Below the pieces are notes generated by a model, which worked only from the letters and a program-made list of their open reading frames with translations, searched no databases and was not told the DNA's origin. Position numbers and translations under genes: made by a program. From Caldifarciminota bacterium (GTDB lineage: Bacteria; Hydrothermota; Tepidihabitantia; B3-TA06; JALVRC01): a DNA stretch of 9,986 nucleotides. This document shows, one piece after another, positions 7,301 to 9,986 of the stretch (positions within the stretch are counted from its first letter, which is position 1; each line of letters starts with the position of its first letter). The stretch lies in NCBI GenBank assembly GCA_027025255.1, contig JALVRC010000154.1, positions 1 through 9,986 of the forward strand, written 5' to 3'.

Positions 7301-7660
7301 GTGGAAGAGTTAATAGAAGAGCTGGATAATTATATTAAAGAGCGTAATATAGGATATTTTGAAAACACAATGGCAATACTAAAAAGCAAATATCTTATAA
7401 GTATTAATGAAAGTAAAAAGGCTTTAACCATTCTATTGGGGGTTGAGAAAAAACTCAAAGATTTACAGGAAGATATTCCTTATGAAGTATACTATCTTAT
7501 TGGAAAGAGTTTAAAAATGAATAACGATAAGCAATACAGTCATTATTTTTCTCTGGCAAAGAAGAGCCTTAAAAAAATTCTATCAAATATTAAAAGTTCA
7601 GTATTGCAGAAAGGATTTAAAAATAAACCTCTGCATAAAGAGATTTTGTCTGCCAAATAG
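4346..7660 (+). CDS. class III adenylate/guanylate cyclase fused to a STAND-type ATPase and TPR repeats
   Basis: This 1104-residue cytoplasmic signalling protein has three parts. Residues 10-195 form a class III nucleotide cyclase domain. The two metal-binding aspartates are D19 (FADLSNFT) and D63 (KYEGDAI). K59 is at the purine-recognition lysine position, and transition-state N142 and R146 lie in VNYASR. The usual purine-recognition Asp before YT is replaced by Glu (E133 in KEHTLMG), so substrate preference is uncertain; cAMP is more likely than cGMP because the lysine is kept. Residues 210-600 form an AAA/STAND-type ATPase with Walker A GDAGIGKS (242-249), Walker B FIIAIED (370-376) and the GNPFFLEEI motif (470-478) common in MalT- and cyclase-linked ATPases. 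From about 625 to 1080 there are roughly eight or nine TPR-like helical pairs. No transmembrane segment is present. The SD GAGGAG (4335-4340) supports the start. The family is widespread in bacteria and the input it senses is unknown. Confidence 0.9.
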   Translation: MKNVSQAMEKKLVVSLFADLSNFTALCQRIENEDVIEVVNISFSLLNKVVQKYKGIIHKYEGDAILCLFGYPTNYENMAESAVSAAHEMMKVVPEIEKRIYNSIGIEVELGLHIGITSGMVIIGEIGVAGNKEHTLMGNSVNYASRLKDIAKDGEILVSSSIYKLTAYMFEYQPLSALFIKGIGNDVEVYKFIGVKEKVELKRGIKGLFSPIVGRDKEINFLKKRVDEFSKDKLSRLIFILGDAGIGKSRLLRELKNRIKKKGISFYEVQCIYRGEGFSYWTILELLEKILDITDTDTQEDIKSKIIMRLKHFTYELQEEILPYIAHLFAVNPGKEREEKIKFLKPQQLRTKLLSSIKQFLSVVALESPFIIAIEDYHWIDSESLEVIKFLFNSSQPIEQVMLIALSRIERDGLPYKTKELFRETWKDRFSEIVLEPLSKRYVIAITNNLLSIMNIPESLRELILKKSHGNPFFLEEIVRTLIDREVIVYSNGTWNAKKNIEDIHIPDTIQILIETRFDRLDANDKHVLKIASVTGITFEKGIIEFVVEKDFELNSSLKRLTTLEFIKEDDVQESTVVDRYKFKHPIIQEVVYNNLIRQEKAKLHEKVGHAIETLYKDRTEDFVEVIATHYANSNNYEKAIFWLKKAGEKSKKNFANKSAIKYYEQIVNIVNKFKPQDIDDLILAFESIADIHQLRGNYTSAIKFYKNIINIKDDFLIHARIRRKIAGCYHRQSMYDEAIDILEEVEASLLVNKASKKRHKKVKDLLTLLYHDFAWIYYLKGEYDRAFSFCEKALKEGNDEEKDDIATIYNIIAAIKSRTGEQEEAFDYYRKAQKVYEAKHDLAHLGTIYNNFSSFFANKGDFETAIDYLNRSLDIAKRIGDGLSEAITNFNIGSLYLDLGMLDKGKKYLDRYEELNVLINNQFGHGWANEGYANFYSLKGDYLKAIEHIDSAIEIFKRLGSKMKVIDAKFMKLEILIESGRIKGVEELIEELDNYIKERNIGYFENTMAILKSKYLISINESKKALTILLGVEKKLKDLQEDIPYEVYYLIGKSLKMNNDKQYSHYFSLAKKSLKKILSNIKSSVLQKGFKNKPLHKEILSAK

Positions 7661-7704
7661 ATTGTATACGTATATAAGAAAAGAATATGATGCCTATTCA
7701 AATC

Positions 7705-7732
7705 TTGACATATAGACGTGCATCTGTATAAT
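7705..7732 (+). promoter_or_regulatory. consensus sigma70-type promoter for the symporter operon
   Basis: TTGACA (7705-7710) and TATAAT (7727-7732) both match consensus perfectly, with a 16-base spacer. Transcription should begin near 7738-7740, leaving only about 13 bases before the first ATG, almost entirely taken up by the SD AAGGAGGT (7741-7748). Confidence 0.87.
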
Positions 7733-7751
7733 TTATAAAAAAGGAGGTAAT

Positions 7752-7874
7752 ATGGGTCCGTTTCATACGCCATGGTTGACTTTTTTTGCATGGATAGTGG
7801 CTTTAGCCAGTGTTGTTTTTAGTATTGTCTGGGCATTGTTCCTGTTTAAGCCAAAGGGAGATAATAATGAATAG
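7752..7874 (+). CDS. 40-residue single-span membrane peptide, probable symporter accessory subunit
   Basis: This small gene encodes a 40-residue peptide starting MGPFHTPWLTFFAW and ending LFKPKGDNNE. A single hydrophobic span covers about residues 8-33, with positive charge (K34, K36) after it. An excellent SD, AAGGAGGT at 7741-7748, lies three bases before the ATG, and a perfect-consensus promoter sits directly upstream, so expression is well supported. Its stop overlaps the symporter start by eight bases (ATGAATAG), implying translational coupling and a fixed stoichiometric partner. Small peptides encoded just before sodium:solute symporters are known in other prokaryotes and have been annotated as symporter small accessory proteins. 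The length, position and topology here fit that class, but I assign it by context and not by a specific motif. Confidence 0.8.
   Translation: MGPFHTPWLTFFAWIVALASVVFSIVWALFLFKPKGDNNE
7856..7869 (+). promoter_or_regulatory. ribosome binding site that fixes the symporter start
   Basis: AAAGGGAG ends at 7860 and lies six bases before the ATG at 7867, inside the end of the upstream small gene. This decides the start against the longer in-frame reading from 7810. Confidence 0.8.
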
Positions 7875-9285
7875 TCTTTACGTTTATATAGTAGTCATAC
7901 TTGTTTATATTGCAGTGCTGTTTGTGGTCGGTATTATAACAGGAAAAAAGACAAAAAGTAGCGCTGATTTTCATATAGGTGGACGGAATATTGGTCCATG
8001 GGTTACTGCACTTTCTTTTGTTGCAGCTTATTTTAGTTCTGTTGTAATTGTTGGAGGCGGAGGTTTCGGATACAAATTCGGCATGGCTACCCTCTGGATT
8101 GGAGCGATAAATGTACTTGTGGGAACCCTTATATCATGGATTGTTCTTGGCCCTAAAATAAGAGAATATACCCAGAAATTGAAAACAGTCACCATACCTG
8201 GTTTTTTAAAAGCAAGGTTTAACTCCAACTTTGCCATGCTTTTTTCATCCATTGTTATTGTTATTTTTATGATTGTATACAATGTGAGCATACTTAAAGG
8301 CATGGGACATATATTTGAGGTTTTAATTGGCATCCCCTATATTTACGGTGTTATCATTGCCTCAGTTATAATTCTTTTCTATGTTTCCATAGGTGGTTAC
8401 CTTGCAGTAGTATGGACAAGCTTCATCCAGGCATGGGTGATGGGTATTGGTCTGGTGCTGCTTACAATTTTTTCCGTTAAATATGTCGGAGGTATAACAG
8501 CTGCCAATATTGCACTTGAGAATATAAATCCAGGTCTTTTGCATACTCCTGGAGTCTGGGGATGGCAGGGCTTGCTCTCTTTTGCTCTTATAGTTAGTTT
8601 TGGTGTCTGGGGTATGCCTCAGCTCGTAGTGAGATTCTATTCCATTAAGAAACTGAGCTTTTTTAAGATAGGAACAGTTGTAGCTGTTATTGGAACATGT
8701 CTTGCGCTTCTTCCGTATTTTAATGGGGCTATTGCTCATGTAATAATGCCTAATCTAAAAAACCCTGATCTTGCCATTCCTATGCTTACCAAAAGAGTAC
8801 TTTCACCGTTTGGTGCTTCTCTGGTACTTGCTGCTGTAGTAGCAGCTGGTATGTCTACCTTTGCATCAATTCTCATTATAATAACAAGTACATTTGTTCA
8901 GGATATTTTAAAGACTGGTTTTAAACGGAAGTTAAGTGATAAGAAAGCTCTTATTTACGGAAAGCTTGCCAGTCTTACAATAGGTATTATTTCTCTTTTA
9001 ATCGCATTCAGGCCTCCTGCTCTTATTCTAACGTTAACAGCGTTTGCATGGGCATCAATAGCATCTACAACACTATGGCCCATTCTTTTTGGATTGTACT
9101 GGAAAAAGGCAAATAAATGGGGTGTAATAGCATCTATGTTAGGTGGCTTTTCAACAGCAATGATATGGATGTTGTTAAAAAACCCGTATAAGATTCACGG
9201 ATTTATACCAGGTATTGTTGTTGGTTTCGTTCTTATGGTATTTATAAGTCTTTTAGTAAAAGAAAATCCATACCCGTTAAAATAG
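7867..9285 (+). CDS. sodium:solute symporter (SSS/SLC5 family)
   Basis: This is a 472-residue multi-span transporter of the PutP/PanF/MctP superfamily, driving uptake of an unidentified small solute with Na+. Recognisable blocks are FHIGGR (35-40) after TM1, the signature GGYLAVVWTSFIQAW at 176-190, FGVWGMPQLVVRFYS at 245-259, and the Na+-site helix AAGMSTFASIL at 327-337 followed by STFVQDI (341-347). About 13 hydrophobic segments are visible, the usual number for SSS transporters. The substrate cannot be read from sequence; monocarboxylates, pantothenate, proline or sugars are all used by relatives. The true start is 7867, because GGGAG (7856-7860) is six bases upstream and the in-frame ATG at 7810 lacks an SD and would add a non-hydrophobic leader read from inside the small gene. 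It is co-transcribed and probably co-translated with the 40-residue peptide. No clear terminator follows. Confidence 0.92.
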   Translation: MNSLYVYIVVILVYIAVLFVVGIITGKKTKSSADFHIGGRNIGPWVTALSFVAAYFSSVVIVGGGGFGYKFGMATLWIGAINVLVGTLISWIVLGPKIREYTQKLKTVTIPGFLKARFNSNFAMLFSSIVIVIFMIVYNVSILKGMGHIFEVLIGIPYIYGVIIASVIILFYVSIGGYLAVVWTSFIQAWVMGIGLVLLTIFSVKYVGGITAANIALENINPGLLHTPGVWGWQGLLSFALIVSFGVWGMPQLVVRFYSIKKLSFFKIGTVVAVIGTCLALLPYFNGAIAHVIMPNLKNPDLAIPMLTKRVLSPFGASLVLAAVVAAGMSTFASILIIITSTFVQDILKTGFKRKLSDKKALIYGKLASLTIGIISLLIAFRPPALILTLTAFAWASIASTTLWPILFGLYWKKANKWGVIASMLGGFSTAMIWMLLKNPYKIHGFIPGIVVGFVLMVFISLLVKENPYPLK

Positions 9286-9353
9286 ATGCGTAAGAATCAC
9301 TTGAAAAGACCTTAAAAAAGGGAAGAAAGAAAAAGAAAGCACATGTAAAATTG

Positions 9354-9381
9354 TTGACTTTTATCTATATTTATGTAGAAT
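9354..9381 (+). promoter_or_regulatory. sigma70-type promoter for the NTF2-like lipoprotein gene
   Basis: TTGACT (9354-9359) and TAGAAT (9376-9381) are 16 bases apart, each one base from consensus. The expected start, near 9387-9389, leaves a leader of about 12 bases that contains the SD AGGAG (9390-9394). The promoter gives the lipoprotein gene expression independent of the symporter pair. Confidence 0.7.
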
Positions 9382-9399
9382 GATCAAAAAGGAGAGTGA

Positions 9400-9756
9400 A
9401 TGAAAAAATTAATTCCATTGATAGCCCTTGTTGGAATATGGGTAGCAGGTTGCAGCCAGGCAAATGCCCCGGTGAATGTAGTAAATGGCTTTTATGAATC
9501 AATGAAACTACATAAAGTGGATAAAGCAGTAAGCTTTATTCATAAGGATTCGCCTATACAGCCTTTTATGGGTTTGTTCAGATTGGGAGTTCAGAGTGCA
9601 AAGGTTGAAAAATATGAATTTAAAAAGGTTAAGATAGACGGAGATAAAGCAATAGTTAGCGGCTATGCAATAATTGACGGTAAACGCATAGACAAGGATG
9701 TTATTTTAAAGAAAGAAAACGGTAAATGGAAAATATATAACGAAGAAAGAAAATAA
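9400..9756 (+). CDS. lipoprotein with an NTF2-like (DUF4878-type) body
   Basis: The 118-residue product starts with a lipoprotein signal peptide: MKK, a hydrophobic run, and VAGC with Cys18 as the lipidated residue. The mature part begins SQANAP, then an amphipathic helix VNVVNGFYESMKLHKVDKAV in which residues pattern as in NTF2-like folds. Later strands are KVEKYEFKKVKIDGDKAIV, YAIIDGKRIDKDVIL and the closing KKENGKWKIYNE, which is the typical last strand ('GKWKI') of small DUF4878-like lipoproteins. Such domains are small ligand-binding or scaffold folds; no catalytic residues are clear, and the function is unknown. It has its own promoter and SD. Its gene lies 114 bases after the symporter and may be unrelated to it. 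Confidence 0.85.
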   Translation: MKKLIPLIALVGIWVAGCSQANAPVNVVNGFYESMKLHKVDKAVSFIHKDSPIQPFMGLFRLGVQSAKVEKYEFKKVKIDGDKAIVSGYAIIDGKRIDKDVILKKENGKWKIYNEERK

Positions 9757-9809
9757 ATTTTTTAAATGATGGTTTTTTAAAAAAGCAAGATTCCATCAAA
9801 CAGTAAATA

Positions 9810-9849
9810 AACAGAGGGTTTAGTAGAAATTCTAAACCCTCTGTTCTTT
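9810..9849 (+). terminator. perfect hairpin, probably a bidirectional terminator
   Basis: Fourteen uninterrupted base pairs, AACAGAGGGTTTAG (9810-9823) with CTAAACCCTCTGTT (9832-9845), enclose an eight-base loop. On the + strand the arm is followed by TCTTTA, a modest U tract. On the - strand it is followed by TTATTTACTG, also modest. It lies 54 bases after the lipoprotein stop and is placed to end both that transcript and one coming from the right on the minus strand. Confidence 0.78.
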
Positions 9850-9984
9850 ACAACGAGACCTGAGACTAATCTTTTTAGAATTCCCCTCCCTTTTTGTCTC
9901 AAAGTCTCCAAATCTGTCTTCCACCAATTTTATTAAAGCATCTTTAAGCTCTTTGTTTATTTTTTTATGTTCTATTTTTTTCAT
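9832..9984 (-). CDS. short minus-strand ORF at the right edge, hypothetical
   Basis: Reading leftward from the ATG at 9984-9982, 50 codons stay open: MKKIEHKKINKELKDALIKL, then a VEDRFGDFETKREG segment and a basic tail, ending in TAG inside the hairpin at 9832-9834. The first 30 residues look like an amphipathic, lysine-rich helix, as in small antitoxin-like or DNA-associated proteins; the tail looks less like protein. Only two bases are visible before the ATG, so an SD cannot be judged, and the frame could continue beyond the window as part of a longer gene. No family is recognised. A shifted frame with a longer product is not seen within the window. Confidence 0.4.
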   Translation of the reverse strand: MKKIEHKKINKELKDALIKLVEDRFGDFETKREGNSKKISLRSRCKEQRV

Positions 9985-9986
9985 GT

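Noticed and set aside
7810..7866. Longer in-frame start for the symporter (19 extra residues)
   Set aside because: It lies inside the 40-residue peptide gene, has no SD and encodes a leader with Cys, Gln and Arg unlike a first transmembrane helix, whereas GGGAG is well placed for the ATG at 7867.
8362..8739. 125-codon minus-strand open frame opposite the symporter
   Set aside because: It is antisense to conserved symporter motifs, is rich in Asn, Ser, Cys and Lys without a fold-like pattern, and has no supported start.
9767..9798. TGATGG/CCATCA hairpin with an internal T6A6 run as terminator
   Set aside because: The outer helix has six pairs around a long AT-only interior and no following T tract; the perfect hairpin at 9810-9845 is the better terminator.

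Overview
The window is AT-rich bacterial DNA. All clear genes lie on the + strand, with ATG starts and mostly strong Shine-Dalgarno (SD) sites. Two lipoprotein signal peptides and an exported repeat protein ending in a FlgD/T9SS-like C-terminal domain suggest a double-membraned member of the FCB superphylum or a related candidate phylum (WOR-3, Cloacimonadota and Marinimicrobia type). A partial Cas6 at the left edge shows that a CRISPR locus ends there. The taxonomic placement is inference from gene style, not from a marker gene.

Layout from left to right: the 3' part of cas6 (1-480); a small lipoprotein with an Ig-like body (558-917), followed by a strong intrinsic terminator; a perfect sigma70-type promoter and a structured leader of about 143 nt in which the SD is base-paired; a seven-repeat, probably beta-propeller, exported protein (1185-2669); a 29-codon leader ORF, possibly leaderless, whose stop overlaps the start of a DUF445 membrane protein (2785-2874 and 2871-4244); a 1104-residue class III nucleotide cyclase fused to a STAND-type ATPase and TPR repeats (4346-7660); a promoter driving a two-gene unit of a 40-residue membrane peptide and a sodium:solute symporter (7752-7874 and 7867-9285); a lipoprotein with an NTF2-like body and its own promoter (9400-9756); and a perfect hairpin that may terminate transcription from both sides, with a 50-codon minus-strand ORF reaching the right edge.

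These look like several separate transcription units, not one pathway. Four consensus-like promoters were found, each just before a gene or gene pair. Three coupling or regulatory arrangements stand out: the SD-sequestering leader of the propeller gene, the short ORF coupled to the DUF445 gene, and the small membrane peptide overlapping the symporter. The cyclase-ATPase-TPR protein is the only obvious signalling component. No CRISPR array, transposon, tRNA or rRNA was seen. No gene-free stretch exceeds 300 bases; the longest is 918-1184, filled by the terminator, promoter and leader. I do not see a clearly new multi-gene system. The best candidates for new biology are the leader RNA and the two small coupled ORFs.
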